This document shows, piece after piece, positions 1-9,631 of a stretch of 53,459 nt of DNA. The notes below the pieces were generated by a model, which was not told where the DNA came from, ran no database searches, and was given only the letters and a program-made list of their open reading frames with translations. The translations under genes were made by a program, and so were the position numbers. Every line of letters starts with the position of its first letter. Position 1 is the first letter of the stretch. Source of the stretch: Candidatus Rokubacteria bacterium 13_2_20CM_69_15_1 (GTDB lineage Bacteria; Methylomirabilota; Methylomirabilia; Rokubacteriales; CSP1-6); assembly GCA_001914535.1 (NCBI GenBank), contig MNCR01000102.1, forward strand, positions 1 through 53,459. Reading direction: 5' to 3'.

Positions 1-1287
1 CTCGGGAGCGCGTGCGGCACCGCGACGCCTCCGAGCCTCCTCACGCCCGAGGGGTCCATGCCCACGCGGCGGATCCTCGCGAACGGCGTCCGAGTCGTAG
101 TCCAGGAGTTCCACGCCGGCGATGTCGTCGCCGTGCAGCTCTGGGTCGGGGTGGGAGCCCGCGACGAAGCGTCGCGAGAGCTCGGGCTCGCCCACTATCT
201 CGAGCACATGCTCTTTAAGGGCACGGCGAGCCGCGCTCCGGGCTTCGTGGACCGCGAGGTGGAAGGGGTCGGCGGGCGACTCAACGCGGGGACTTCACTC
301 GACTACACGTATTACCACACCGTGCTTCCCGCGCCTCGCGCGACCGCGGCCATCGAGTTGCTCGCCGACCTGAGCGTGAATTCGACGCTCGGAGAGCAGA
401 CGCTCGACCTCGAGAAGCGCGTCGTCCTCGAGGAGATGCGACGGGGTGAGGACAACCCGCATCGCCATCTCCTCCGGCGGCTCTATGCGCTCCTCTTCGA
501 CGGGCACCCCTACGGCCGCCCAGTGATCGGCACCGCGGAGATCATCCAGGGGCTCACGCGCGAAACGCTTGTCGGATTCTACCGGCGGTCCTACGTTCCC
601 GAGTCGTTCGTGCTGGTCGTCGTGGGGCCCGTCAGTACGCCCGAGGTGCTGAGCGCGGCGGAGCGCACGCTCGGACGGCTGCCGCGCAGCGGGCTCAAGC
701 GATTTCCGCCGTCGGCGCCAGCCGCCGTGCGCTTGCACACGCTCGATGTCGAGCGGCCGGGGACGCAGGCCTACCTCGGCTTGGCGTGGCTCGGTCCGAA
801 GCTCGACCACGCGGACACGCCCGTCGTGGACTTGCTCGTGTCGATCCTCGGCCAGTCGCGGTCGTCGCGGTTGCCACAGGCGCTGCGTGAGAGGCTCGGC
901 CTCGTGAGCTCGGTCAGCGCGGACTACTCGGCACTCGAGGCCGCCGGCGCGGTGACGATCACGGCGCAGCTCGAGCCGACGAATCTGTCGCGCGTCGAGG
1001 CGGAGATCCTGAGAGAGCTCGCACGCCTGAGCGAGCGCGGCGTCACGAGCGCCGAGCTCAGGCGCGCCGTCACAGCGGCCGAGGCGCGCCATGCCTTCGC
1101 GAGCGAGACGGCGGAGGGCCGCGCCTACACGTTCGGTCGCGCGGAGACGGTCTGGCGCCTCGAGGAGGAGCTCGCCTACGTCGATCGCCTCCGCTCGGTG
1201 ACGCGCGACCAGATCCGCGCGGCGGCGCGCCGCTACCTCGATCCCGAGCGCTACACCCGGCTGGCGTTCGTGCCGCCCTCGCGATGA
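1..1287 (+). CDS. M16B zinc metallopeptidase, catalytic subunit (5' end possibly outside the window)
   Basis: Zinc-dependent peptidase of the pitrilysin/processing-peptidase family, likely periplasmic. Counting from the ATG at 58, the inverted zinc motif HYLEH is at residues 46-50 and the distal acidic residue lies in VVLEEM near 125. The C-terminal half has RLGLVSS where a complete enzyme has the R/Y motif (RGLAY), so half the active site appears to be missing and is supplied by the next gene. The frame stays open from base 1 to the ATG at 58 and reads LGSACGTATPP, which resembles a lipoprotein signal-peptide end (lipobox-like Cys). The true start may therefore be upstream of the window and the protein a lipoprotein; if not, the ATG at 58 starts a 409-residue protein. 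Its stop overlaps the next ATG (ATGA). Confidence 0.88.
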   Translation, partial: LGSACGTATPPSLLTPEGSMPTRRILANGVRVVVQEFHAGDVVAVQLWVGVGARDEASRELGLAHYLEHMLFKGTASRAPGFVDREVEGVGGRLNAGTSLDYTYYHTVLPAPRATAAIELLADLSVNSTLGEQTLDLEKRVVLEEMRRGEDNPHRHLLRRLYALLFDGHPYGRPVIGTAEIIQGLTRETLVGFYRRSYVPESFVLVVVGPVSTPEVLSAAERTLGRLPRSGLKRFPPSAPAAVRLHTLDVERPGTQAYLGLAWLGPKLDHADTPVVDLLVSILGQSRSSRLPQALRERLGLVSSVSADYSALEAAGAVTITAQLEPTNLSRVEAEILRELARLSERGVTSAELRRAVTAAEARHAFASETAEGRAYTFGRAETVWRLEEELAYVDRLRSVTRDQIRAAARRYLDPERYTRLAFVPPSR

Positions 1288-2594
1288 CCTCTCCGCAGCG
1301 CTGTGTCGCGCTGGTCCTTGTCGCGGCGCTCGTCGGCCCCGCCTCCACCGCGACGGCGCAGCCGCCCAGCGTCACGCGCCACGTCCTGGCCAATGGGATG
1401 ACGGTCATCGTGCGCGAGAATCCCCTTGCGCCGGTGGTCGCGGTGTCCCTCCAGGTGCGAACCGGCTTGCGGGCCGAAACGCCGGAGACCGCCGGCGTCA
1501 CCAACCTCCTGGTGCGGGCGATGATTCGCGGCACGGCGCGTCGCTCTGGCGCGGCGCTTGCCGAGACGGCCGAGGGGCTCGGCGGGAGCCTGGACGCGTC
1601 GGGCGAGGTGGAGTCCGCCGAGATCCGCGGCGAAGCGCTCGCCCGCCACTGGGGGGATCTGCTCGGGCTGATCGCGGAGGTCGCGCTCGAGCCGGCGCTC
1701 CTCGAGGCGGAGATCGAGCGCGAGCGGCGGCTCATCCTGAGTCAGATCCAGACGCGCGCCGAGGCGCCGTTCGAACTGAGCCTGGACACCCTGCTGCACC
1801 AGCTCTACGGCGACCATCCGTACGCGTGGCAGCGGCTCGGTCTCAAGGCGGCCATCGGGCGGCTCGGGCGCGCCGACCTGGTCGCGCACTACCGCGGCGT
1901 CTTCCAGGCGGCGCGGACGGTTCTCGCGGTGAGCGGCCAGGTGTCGAGCCCGCGCGTCGTCAAGACCGCCGAGCGGCTCTTCGCGAAGTTCCCGAGTTCG
2001 AGCGTGGGCGAGGTCGGCGCCGTGGCATCGGCTATGCCGAGCGGCGAGCGGCGCGCCCTCGAGCGACCCGCTCAGCAGGCGCAGATCCTCGTCGGCTACC
2101 TCGGGCCCGCGCTCAACGACCCGGCGTATCCCGCCGTCCGCGTGCTGGGCGTCGTGCTCGGCGGCGGGACGGCGGGCCGGCTCTTCGCCGAGCTCCGGGA
2201 GAAGCGCGGGCTCGCGTACTCGCTCGGGGTCCTGACACCGTTCCGCACCGGACCCGCCTTCGTCGTCGCCCACCTGGGCACGGCGCCCGAGAACGCGGCC
2301 GCGGCCGAGGCGGCCCTCCTCGCCGAGCTCGAGAGGGTCCGCCAAGCGCCGGTCGACGACCACGAGCTCGCTCGGGCGAAGGCCTACCTCATCGGGACCT
2401 TTTCGATGGACCGGCGGACGAACGCGCGACAGGCGTGGTACCTCGCGTTCTTCGAGGTGATCGGCGCGGGCTGGGATTTCGCCGACCGCTACGCGCGCGC
2501 CCTCGAAGCGGTCACGGCCGCCGACGTCGAGACCGCGGCGCGCCGCTACCTGGTCCGCCCGACGATCGTCGTCCTCCGGCCCCCGGCCCGATGA
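1284..2594 (+). CDS. M16B peptidase-like partner subunit, zinc site lost
   Basis: 436-residue M16 family protein with an N-terminal signal peptide (hydrophobic run ALVLVAALVGPAS followed by ATAQP), so exported. At the place of the zinc motif HxxEH it has GVTNLLVRAM, with none of the metal ligands, yet it keeps the substrate-binding R/Y motif (EKRGLAYS) in its C-terminal half. This is the pattern known for heterodimeric bacterial M16B peptidases, where one subunit carries the zinc site and the other the R/Y pair. It overlaps the catalytic subunit by 4 bases and the rhomboid gene by 4, suggesting translational coupling. Confidence 0.88.
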   Translation: MTSPQRCVALVLVAALVGPASTATAQPPSVTRHVLANGMTVIVRENPLAPVVAVSLQVRTGLRAETPETAGVTNLLVRAMIRGTARRSGAALAETAEGLGGSLDASGEVESAEIRGEALARHWGDLLGLIAEVALEPALLEAEIERERRLILSQIQTRAEAPFELSLDTLLHQLYGDHPYAWQRLGLKAAIGRLGRADLVAHYRGVFQAARTVLAVSGQVSSPRVVKTAERLFAKFPSSSVGEVGAVASAMPSGERRALERPAQQAQILVGYLGPALNDPAYPAVRVLGVVLGGGTAGRLFAELREKRGLAYSLGVLTPFRTGPAFVVAHLGTAPENAAAAEAALLAELERVRQAPVDDHELARAKAYLIGTFSMDRRTNARQAWYLAFFEVIGAGWDFADRYARALEAVTAADVETAARRYLVRPTIVVLRPPAR

Positions 2595-3307
2595 TTCCGA
2601 TCAGCGACGACGTTCCGAGCCGCACCGTTCCGTTGGTGACGATCGGGCTCATCGGGGCGAACGTCGCCGTGTTTCTCTACCAGGCCTCGCTCGGGATCAG
2701 CGCCGATCCCCGTGCGGCGAGCATCGCCCAGGCGTTCGTGATGGAGTTTGGGGCGATCCCATGCCGGCTCAGCGGTGGATGCCCGGCCGTCGACGGGTTC
2801 CCGCACCCGGTCGTCACGATCTTCACGGCGATGTTCCTCCACGGCGGGCTGTTCCACGTCGGCGGCAACATGCTCTATCTCTGGATCTTCGGGAACAATG
2901 TCGAGGACACCCTGGGACACGGACGGTTCCTCCTCTTCTACCTCGCGTCCGGCATCGCGGCGGCCTTCGCCCAAACGTTCGTGAACCCCGACTCGACGGT
3001 GCCGATGATCGGGGCGAGTGGCGCCGTGTCTGGGGTCCTCGGCGCCTACCTGTTCCTGTTCCCGTACGCGCGCGTGCTCGTGTTGCTGATCTTCGGCTTC
3101 TTCATCCGACCCGTGTACGTTCCGGCGATCGTCGTGCTCGGCTTCTGGATCGTGGTTCAGTTCGTCAATGGCCTGATCACCGTCAGCGCGGCGGCCCACG
3201 GCGGCGGCGAGGCGGGAGGGACGGCGTGGTTCGCCCACATCGGCGGGTTCCTCGCGGGGATCGTGCTGCTGTTTCTGATTCGGCGGTGGCGGGGTGGTCG
3301 CCTATAA
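2591..3307 (+). CDS. Rhomboid family intramembrane serine protease
   Basis: 238-residue polytopic membrane protein. The rhomboid signature is clear: the loop region HGGLFHVGGNML, the nucleophile motif GASGAVSG with Ser at residue 143, and the catalytic His at 216 in FAHIGGFLAG. It would cleave transmembrane helices of other membrane proteins in the cytoplasmic membrane; the substrate cannot be told from sequence. The chosen ATG overlaps the stop of the M16 gene (ATGA) and gives a short cytoplasmic N-terminus (PISDDVPSR) before the first hydrophobic segment, which is typical of bacterial members of this subgroup. Confidence 0.9.
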   Translation: MIPISDDVPSRTVPLVTIGLIGANVAVFLYQASLGISADPRAASIAQAFVMEFGAIPCRLSGGCPAVDGFPHPVVTIFTAMFLHGGLFHVGGNMLYLWIFGNNVEDTLGHGRFLLFYLASGIAAAFAQTFVNPDSTVPMIGASGAVSGVLGAYLFLFPYARVLVLLIFGFFIRPVYVPAIVVLGFWIVVQFVNGLITVSAAAHGGGEAGGTAWFAHIGGFLAGIVLLFLIRRWRGGRL

Positions 3308-4116
3308 TGAGAAACGTGACCAAGGCCGCGGCCCGCGTGCGCATCGACCGCCTGCTCGTCGAGCGCGGGCTCGTCGAGAGTCGGGAGCAGGCCGCCCGCC
3401 TGATCCTCGCGGGCGAGGTGCTCGTGGACGGCAAGCGCGTGGACAAGGCGGGCGCCCTCGTCGGCGGGGAGGCGAGCGTCGAGCTCCAGGGGCGCGCGCC
3501 GTTCGTGAGCCGGGGCGGCGAGAAGCTCGTCCACGCCCTCGACGCCTTCCAAATGAAGGTGGCCGGCCGGGTCTGCCTCGACGTGGGCGCCTCGACCGGC
3601 GGCTTCACCGACTGCCTGCTCCAGCGCGGCGCCGCCCGCGTGTACGCCGTGGACGTCGGGGTGGGCCAGCTCGACGCCAGGCTGCGCAAGGACCCGCGCG
3701 TCATCGTGATGGAGAAGAGCAACGCCCGGGCCCTCGACCCCCGGATCTTCGGCGAGCAGCCTACGCTCGCCGTCATCGACGTCTCGTTCATCTCGCTGGA
3801 GAAGGTCTTGCCGTCGGTGTTCGGCGTGCTCGCGCCGCGCGGTGAGGTCATCGCGCTGGTGAAGCCCCAGTTTGAAGTGGGGCGCGAGGCCGTGGGCAAG
3901 GGCGGCGTCGTGCGAGAACCGGCGCTCCACCGTCAGGCGGTGGCCCGCCTCGCGCGGTACGCGGTGCTCCGCGGCTGGCACGTGCTCGGCGTCACCGCCT
4001 CACCGCTCCGGGGCCCCAAGGGCAACCGCGAGTTCTTCCTCTATTGCTCGAGCCACGGGCGCACCGCGAGCGACCTCGAGTCGATGATCGACCGGAGCGT
4101 CGAGGCGCTTGCGTGA
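3307..4116 (+). CDS. tlyA: TlyA family rRNA 2'-O-methyltransferase / hemolysin A-like
   Basis: 269 residues: an N-terminal S4 RNA-binding domain (RIDRLLVERGLVESREQA, about residues 10-70) followed by an FtsJ-like Rossmann methyltransferase domain with the SAM-binding motif DVGASTGGFTDCLL and the later VIDVSFISL and LVKPQFE segments. Family members methylate ribose 2'-O positions of rRNA; annotation as hemolysin is historical. The ATG at 3307 shares a base with the rhomboid stop (TAATG). An alternative GTG at 3316 lies 7 bases after a perfect TATAAT (3303-3308) and could be the start of a leaderless message, which would shorten the protein by three residues. Confidence 0.92.
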   Translation: MRNVTKAAARVRIDRLLVERGLVESREQAARLILAGEVLVDGKRVDKAGALVGGEASVELQGRAPFVSRGGEKLVHALDAFQMKVAGRVCLDVGASTGGFTDCLLQRGAARVYAVDVGVGQLDARLRKDPRVIVMEKSNARALDPRIFGEQPTLAVIDVSFISLEKVLPSVFGVLAPRGEVIALVKPQFEVGREAVGKGGVVREPALHRQAVARLARYAVLRGWHVLGVTASPLRGPKGNREFFLYCSSHGRTASDLESMIDRSVEALA

Positions 4117-4970
4117 AGCGCGTCGGCGTCGTAGCGAAGCCAGGCGCGGGTGAGTCCCGGGCCCCGATCCAGGCGCTCCTCGAGTGGCTCTCGGCACGGG
4201 GACTCTCCCCGGTGCTCGAGAAGGAGACCGCCGGGCTGGTCCCGGCGGCCACCGTCCCCTCCGTGGGCAAGGCGGACCTGCCCGCACAGGTGGACCTGGT
4301 CGTGGTGCTCGGCGGCGACGGCACCCTCCTCTCGACGGCTCGCGCGGTCGGCGACCTCGGCGTGCCGCTGCTCGGCGTGAACCTCGGCGGGCTCGGCTTC
4401 CTCACCGCGACGACGCTGGACGAGATGTTCCCGGCGCTCGAGGCGGTCCTCGCGGGCCGGATGGCGGTGGACGAGCGTATGATGCTGATCGCGCGCATCG
4501 TCCGGGACGGCCAGCGGCTCGGGGAGTACGCCGCCCTCAACGACATCGTCATCACCAAGTCCGCGATGAGTCGTATCATCGATCTCGCGGTGTCGGTCGA
4601 GGGACAACACGCCACCTCCTACCGCGCCGACGGCCTCATCATCTCGACGCCCACTGGCTCGACCGCCTACAACCTCTCGGCCGGCGGGCCCATCCTGTTC
4701 CCGACGATGGACGCGATCGTGCTGACGCCGATCTGTTCCCACACGCTGACGAACCGACCGATCGTCCTCCCGGGCATGCACCGGGTCGAGGTCACGCTGA
4801 TGGCGGACCAGGACGTCATGGTCACCGTGGACGGCCAGATCGGCGTGGGCCTCAGGGAGCACGACACCGTACAGGTGATCAAGGGCGCCGCCCGGATCCG
4901 CCTCGTGCGCTTCCCGCAGACGGAGTTCTTCTCGGTCCTCCGGACCAAGCTGAAGTGGGGGGAACGCTAG
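4113..4970 (+). CDS. nadK: NAD kinase
   Basis: 285 residues. Phosphorylates NAD to NADP using ATP (or polyphosphate in some members) in the cytoplasm. Diagnostic features are the GGDGT motif at residues 67-71, the NxGxxGFL segment (NLGGLGFLT), the NDIVI segment and the second conserved domain with TPTGSTAYNLSAGGP. Starts at a GTG that overlaps the tlyA stop by four bases (GTGA), so it is probably co-translated with tlyA. The tlyA-nadK-recN order is common in bacteria, which supports the assignment. Confidence 0.96.
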   Translation: MKRVGVVAKPGAGESRAPIQALLEWLSARGLSPVLEKETAGLVPAATVPSVGKADLPAQVDLVVVLGGDGTLLSTARAVGDLGVPLLGVNLGGLGFLTATTLDEMFPALEAVLAGRMAVDERMMLIARIVRDGQRLGEYAALNDIVITKSAMSRIIDLAVSVEGQHATSYRADGLIISTPTGSTAYNLSAGGPILFPTMDAIVLTPICSHTLTNRPIVLPGMHRVEVTLMADQDVMVTVDGQIGVGLREHDTVQVIKGAARIRLVRFPQTEFFSVLRTKLKWGER

Positions 4971-4992
4971 GGCGTCTTCCCCCGGATACGAC

Positions 4993-5021
4993 TTGAGCCG
5001 CCGCGGCGAGTAACCTAGCAT
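4993..5021 (+). promoter_or_regulatory. Probable promoter of recN
   Basis: TTGAGC (4993-4998), a 17-base spacer and TAGCAT (5016-5021), in the 59-base gap after nadK. Each hexamer matches the sigma-70 consensus at 4 of 6 positions. The recN ATG begins 8 bases after the -10, where transcription would be expected to start, so the transcript may be leaderless or nearly so. Confidence 0.5.
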
Positions 5022-5029
5022 CGTCACCG

Positions 5030-6718
5030 ATGCTCCGCGAGCTTCGCATCCGGAACTTCGCCGTCATCGAAAGCGCCGCGGCGGAGTTTCGCCCGGGCCT
5101 CAACGTCCTCACCGGCGAGACCGGCGCTGGCAAGTCCATGCTCATCGACGCGATTCTGTTGGTTCTGGGAGCGCGCGCCCAGACTGACGTGATCCGAGGC
5201 GACACCGACACCGCCACGATCGAGGCGGTGTTCGACGTCGAGCCGCGCGGCGCCGTCGCCGCCGCGCTCGAAGAGGCGGGACTCTCGCTCGACGACGGCC
5301 TCCTCGTGGCGCGGCGCGAGCTCAGTCGCTCGGGCCGCCACCGGGCCTTCGTCAACGACGCGGCCGTCACCGTCGGGCTCCTCGAACGCCTGGGCGACCA
5401 CCTCGTCGAGGTGCACGGCCAGCACGAGCACGCGCGTCTGCTCGAGCCCGCCCGCCAGCTCGAGCTCCTGGACCGCTTCGCCGATGCGGAGGAGCTCAGG
5501 GAGCGCGTGACGAGTCTCGTGGCGAAGTTTCGCGCCGCGCGCGCCGAGGTGGAACGGGCGCGCGCCGCCGAGCGCGACCGGGCCCAGCGGGAGGATCTCC
5601 TGCGCTTCCAGCTCTCCGAGCTCGACGGCGCGCGCGTGCGCCCGGGCGAGGAGGAGGAGCTCCGGCAGGAGCGGCGCCGGCTCCAACACGCCGACAAGCT
5701 CGCCGCGGGGCTGGCCGAAGTCGTGGCGCTCCTCGACGACGATCGCGACGCTGCGACGGCGCGGCTCCACCGCGCGACGCGCGTCCTCGGCGACCTGGCG
5801 CGCCTCGACCCCGCGTTCGCGGCGCCCGTCGAGCCTCTCGACGCGGCCAACGCGCAGCTCGAGGAAGCGCTCGCGGCGGTCCGGGCGCTCCGCGATTCGG
5901 TGGCGGTCGAGCCCGGCCGGCTCGAGTCGCTCGACGAGCGCCTGGATGCCCTCACGCGCCTCAAGCGGAAGTACGGCGACACCGAGGACGCGATGCTCAA
6001 GTTCCGCGACGAGGTCGCCGCCGAGCTCGACCGTCTCTCGCGCCACGAGGAGATCCGCGCCGCCGAGGAGCGGAGGCTCGGCGAGCTCCAGGCGGAGCTC
6101 GCGCAGGCGGCCACGACGCTCTCCGAGCGACGGCGGGTCGCGGCGGAGCGGTTGGCTCCCGCGGTGGAGCGGGAGCTGCGCGCGCTCGGAATGGAGCGCT
6201 CCGTGTTCCGGATCGGACTGGAGCGGGCGGAGCTCGAGGAGGTGTCGCCGCGGGGTCTCGAGCGGGTTGAGTTCCGGCTCTCGACCAACCCGGGGGAGGA
6301 GGCGCGGTCGCTCGCGCGGGTGGCGTCCGGGGGCGAGCTGTCCCGGACGATGCTCGGGCTCCAGACCGTCCTCGCGAAGGCGGACCGGGTGCCGACGATG
6401 GTGTTCGACGAGGTGGACGCGGGCATCGGCGGACGCGTCGCCTCGGTCGTCGCGCAGAAGCTCGCGATGGCGGCGGAGGGCCGCCAGGTGCTCTGCGTGA
6501 CCCACCTCGCGCCGATCGCGGCGCGCGCCAGCCACCACGTGCGCGTGACCAAGAGCCTGCGCGCCGGGCGCACGCGCGTCGCCGCCGAGGTACTAGCCGG
6601 CGACACGCGTGTCGAGGAGATCGCGCGTATGCTCGCCGGCGAGCGAGTCACCGACACCGCGCGTGGCCACGCGCGCGAGCTGCTCGGCGCGTCAGGGCCG
6701 CGCGAAAGGCGGGCGTGA
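5030..6718 (+). CDS. recN: DNA repair protein RecN
   Basis: 562-residue SMC-like ATPase of double-strand-break repair. The N-terminus has the Walker A motif GETGAGKS (residues 29-36); the middle third is a coiled coil rich in Arg, Glu and Ala; the C-terminal head has the ABC signature VASGGELSRTMLGLQ and Walker B VFDEVDAGIGG, followed by the H-loop VTHLAPIAA. Length equals that of typical RecN. The gap of 59 bases before it contains a plausible promoter, so it can be expressed apart from nadK. Confidence 0.97.
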   Translation: MLRELRIRNFAVIESAAAEFRPGLNVLTGETGAGKSMLIDAILLVLGARAQTDVIRGDTDTATIEAVFDVEPRGAVAAALEEAGLSLDDGLLVARRELSRSGRHRAFVNDAAVTVGLLERLGDHLVEVHGQHEHARLLEPARQLELLDRFADAEELRERVTSLVAKFRAARAEVERARAAERDRAQREDLLRFQLSELDGARVRPGEEEELRQERRRLQHADKLAAGLAEVVALLDDDRDAATARLHRATRVLGDLARLDPAFAAPVEPLDAANAQLEEALAAVRALRDSVAVEPGRLESLDERLDALTRLKRKYGDTEDAMLKFRDEVAAELDRLSRHEEIRAAEERRLGELQAELAQAATTLSERRRVAAERLAPAVERELRALGMERSVFRIGLERAELEEVSPRGLERVEFRLSTNPGEEARSLARVASGGELSRTMLGLQTVLAKADRVPTMVFDEVDAGIGGRVASVVAQKLAMAAEGRQVLCVTHLAPIAARASHHVRVTKSLRAGRTRVAAEVLAGDTRVEEIARMLAGERVTDTARGHARELLGASGPRERRA

Positions 6719-6729
6719 GTCGCGCGGTG

Positions 6730-6738
6730 TGCCATAAT
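6730..6738 (+). promoter_or_regulatory. Probable extended -10 promoter of secA
   Basis: TGC followed by CATAAT (6733-6738) forms an extended -10 element; I find no good -35. The secA ATG at 6747 begins 8 bases after the hexamer, and there is no Shine-Dalgarno-like purine run in between, which suggests a leaderless transcript. AT content rises sharply here against the GC-rich surroundings. Confidence 0.45.
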
Positions 6739-6746
6739 CGATTCTG

Positions 6747-9527
6747 ATGATCGCGGCGATCCTCCGAAAGATCCTCGGCACCAAGCACGAGCGGGACGTC
6801 AAGCGCATGACGCCCACGGTCGAGGCGATCAATGCCCTCGAGCCGGCGATCCAGACGCTCGGCGAGGCCGAGCTCCAGGCGAAGACCGACGCGCTCCGGA
6901 AGCGCCTCGAGGCGGGCGAGACGGTCGAGGAGCTCCTCCCGGAGGCGTTCGCCGTCTGCCGCGAGGCGGCGCGGCGCACCGTGGGCATGCGCCACTTCGA
7001 CGTCCAGCTGATCGGCGGCATGGTGCTGCACCAGGGCACGATCGCCGAGATGGCGACGGGCGAGGGCAAGACGCTCGTCGCGACGCTCCCCGCGTACCTC
7101 AACGGCCTCACGGGCCGCGGCGTGCACATCGTCACGGTCAACGATTACCTCGCCAAGCGCGACGCCCAGTGGATGGGGCCCATCTATCAGGCGCTCGGCC
7201 TGACCGTCGGGGTGATCCAGCACGAGGCCTCCTTCCGCTACGATCCGACGTACGTGACCTCGGACATCCGGATGACGGCGCTCCGACCGTGCACGCGCCA
7301 GGAGGCGTACCGCGCAGACGTCACGTACGGCACGAACAACGAGTTCGGCTTCGACTACCTCCGCGACAACATGCGCTTCACGCTCGACGAGCTCGTTCAG
7401 CGGGAGTTGCACTACGCGATCGTGGACGAGGTGGACTCGATCCTGATCGACGAGGCGCGAACGCCGTTGATCATCTCGGGACCGGCGGACGAATCGACCG
7501 AGCTGTATTACAAGCTCGACCGCATCATCCCCAAGCTCAAGCGGGCGGCGACGATCGTCGACGGCAAGCTCTCCGAGGTCGAGGCGCAGAAGGAGGGCGA
7601 CTACATCGTCGACGAGAAGGCACGCGCCGTGGCGCTCACGGAGCAGGGGATCGCCACCTGCGAGCGGCTGCTCTCCATCGAGAACCTGTACGACCCCCAG
7701 CACATCACGGTCCTCCACCACATCCAGCAGGGGCTCAGGGCGCACGCGCTCTTCAAGCGCGACGTAGACTACGTCGTCAAGGACGGTCAGGTCATCATCG
7801 TGGACGAGTTCACGGGCCGACTCATGCCGGGACGCCGGTGGTCGGACGGCCTCCACCAGGCCGTCGAGGCCAAGGAGGGCGTGCGGATCGAGCGTGAGAA
7901 CCAGACGCTCGCGACGATCACGTTCCAGAACTACTTCCGGATGTACGAAAAGCTCGCCGGCATGACCGGCACCGCCGAGACCGAGGCCGAAGAGTTCGCG
8001 AAGATCTACAAGCTCGACGTCACGGTCATCCCCACCAACCGGCCGCTCGTTCGGGTGAATCACCCGGACGTCGTCTACAAGAGTGAGCGCGAGAAGTTCA
8101 ACGCGGTGGTGGAGGACATCATCGAGCGCACCACGCAGGGCCAGCCCGTGCTCGTCGGCACGGTCTCCATCGAGAAGTCCGAGCAGCTCTCGAAGCTCCT
8201 CAAGAAGCGCGGCGTCCGTCACGAGGTCCTGAACGCCAAGTACCACGAGCGCGAGGCCGAGATCGTCGCCCAGGCCGGCCGCGAGGGCGCCGTCACGATC
8301 GCGACCAACATGGCGGGCCGCGGGACCGACATCCTGCTCGGCGGCAACCCGGAGTTCCTCTCGAAGGAGATCCTCCGGCGGAAGGGGCTCGACCCGGCGA
8401 CCGCGGCCCCTCCGGAGCGCGCGGACGCGGTCGCTGAGGCGCGCCGGATCACCGAGCCGGAGCACGCGCGCGTCGTCGCCCGCGGCGGGCTGCACATCGT
8501 CGGCACGGAGCGGCACGAGGCGCGGCGCGTGGACAACCAGCTTCGCGGCCGTGCCGGACGCCAGGGCGACCCGGGCTCCTCGCGCTTCTATCTGTCGCTC
8601 GAGGACGACCTGCTCCGGATCTTCGGCTCGCAACGTATCCAGAAGATCATGGAGCGCCTCGGGATGGAAGAGGGCGAGCCGATCGAGCATAAGCTCGTGA
8701 CGCGCGCGATCGCGACGGCGCAGAAGCGCGTCGAGACGCACAACTACGAGATCCGCAAGCACCTCCTCGAGTACGACGACGTGATGAACAAGCAGCGCGA
8801 GATCATCTACGGCATGCGCCGCCAGATCCTCGATGGGGAAAGCCAGGCGGACACGATCGCGGAATGGATCGAGGACCTCGTGGTGCTGACGTTGGACGCC
8901 TACGCGGCCGAAGGCGCCCACCCCGAGGACTGGGACCTCGGCGGGCTCGGCGAGGCGCTCTACCGCCAGTTCGACGTGCGGATTCCGCCCGCGCGCCACG
9001 CGGAGGCCGTCTCGCGCGACGGGCTCGCCGAGCTGGTCGGAGCCGCCGTCCGCGAGCGCTACGCGGATCGCGAGCGCCAGCTCGGCCCGGATCTCATGCG
9101 CGCGCTCGAGCGCCACGAGATGCTGGTCGTCATCGACGCGCAGTGGAAGGACCACCTCCTCTCCATCGACCACCTGAAGGAGGGGATCGGCCTCCGAGGC
9201 TACGGCCAGCGAGACCCGCTCACCGAGTACAAGAAGGAAGCGTTCGATCTGTTCCAGGACATGGTCGAGCGCGTGAAGGCCGCGGTCGTCGAGCGGCTGT
9301 TCAAGGTCCAGGTCGTCCGGGACGCGCCGATGGAGCTGCCCGCGATGACCGCGTGGACGGATGCGCGCGAGTCCCGCGGCGAGCTGCCGACGGAGCCCGG
9401 GCGGGCCGGCCCGCCCCCCAAGCGCGAGCCCACGCGCACGCCGACGGGCGCTAAAGTGGGGCGCAACGACCCGTGCCCCTGCGGGTCCGGCAAGAAGTAC
9501 AAGAAGTGCTGCTATCTGAAGGGTTGA
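6747..9527 (+). CDS. secA: Preprotein translocase ATPase SecA
   Basis: 926 residues. Motor of Sec-dependent protein export, working at the SecYEG channel on the inner membrane face. Walker A MATGEGKT ends at Lys108; the [13 protein letters not shown] segment is the DEAD-type Walker B region; [12 protein letters not shown] is the arginine-finger/motif VI region. The C-terminal tail carries the SEC-C zinc-binding motif [13 protein letters not shown], used for SecB or ribosome contact, after a Pro-rich linker. Complete and of the usual length. It will serve the many exported envelope proteins encoded in the window. Confidence 0.98.
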   Translation: MIAAILRKILGTKHERDVKRMTPTVEAINALEPAIQTLGEAELQAKTDALRKRLEAGETVEELLPEAFAVCREAARRTVGMRHFDVQLIGGMVLHQGTIAEMATGEGKTLVATLPAYLNGLTGRGVHIVTVNDYLAKRDAQWMGPIYQALGLTVGVIQHEASFRYDPTYVTSDIRMTALRPCTRQEAYRADVTYGTNNEFGFDYLRDNMRFTLDELVQRELHYAIVDEVDSILIDEARTPLIISGPADESTELYYKLDRIIPKLKRAATIVDGKLSEVEAQKEGDYIVDEKARAVALTEQGIATCERLLSIENLYDPQHITVLHHIQQGLRAHALFKRDVDYVVKDGQVIIVDEFTGRLMPGRRWSDGLHQAVEAKEGVRIERENQTLATITFQNYFRMYEKLAGMTGTAETEAEEFAKIYKLDVTVIPTNRPLVRVNHPDVVYKSEREKFNAVVEDIIERTTQGQPVLVGTVSIEKSEQLSKLLKKRGVRHEVLNAKYHEREAEIVAQAGREGAVTIATNMAGRGTDILLGGNPEFLSKEILRRKGLDPATAAPPERADAVAEARRITEPEHARVVARGGLHIVGTERHEARRVDNQLRGRAGRQGDPGSSRFYLSLEDDLLRIFGSQRIQKIMERLGMEEGEPIEHKLVTRAIATAQKRVETHNYEIRKHLLEYDDVMNKQREIIYGMRRQILDGESQADTIAEWIEDLVVLTLDAYAAEGAHPEDWDLGGLGEALYRQFDVRIPPARHAEAVSRDGLAELVGAAVRERYADRERQLGPDLMRALERHEMLVVIDAQWKDHLLSIDHLKEGIGLRGYGQRDPLTEYKKEAFDLFQDMVERVKAAVVERLFKVQVVRDAPMELPAMTAWTDARESRGELPTEPGRAGPPPKREPTRTPTGAKVGRNDPCPCGSGKKYKKCCYLKG

Positions 9528-9583
9528 CGGCCTCCGTATAAGCCTCGACATCTGGGGCTCCGGTGGTCCTCGGGCCCTACCGC

Positions 9584-9592
9584 TGGTACATT
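9584..9592 (+). promoter_or_regulatory. Possible promoter of smc (weak)
   Basis: The 104-base gap between secA and smc contains an AT-rich island with TGG-TACATT (9584-9592), an extended -10-like element without a good -35. The smc ATG at 9632 would then have a leader of about 30 bases. No clear ribosome binding site is visible before that ATG. Confidence 0.3.
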
Positions 9593-9631
9593 TATTTTGG
9601 CCGCAAGGGTCCGTCCGTGTTAGAAAAACTC

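Noticed and set aside
1..57. Separate small gene at the left edge (open frame from base 12)
   Set aside because: It is an out-of-frame reading of the M16 peptidase start; the in-frame reading as N-terminal extension is more informative.
6648..9551. 967-codon antisense open frame across secA
   Set aside because: It mirrors the codon pattern of secA in a high-GC genome (third-position G/C removes stops from the antisense), contains no recognisable domain, and is Arg/Asp/Leu-rich like all other shadows here.
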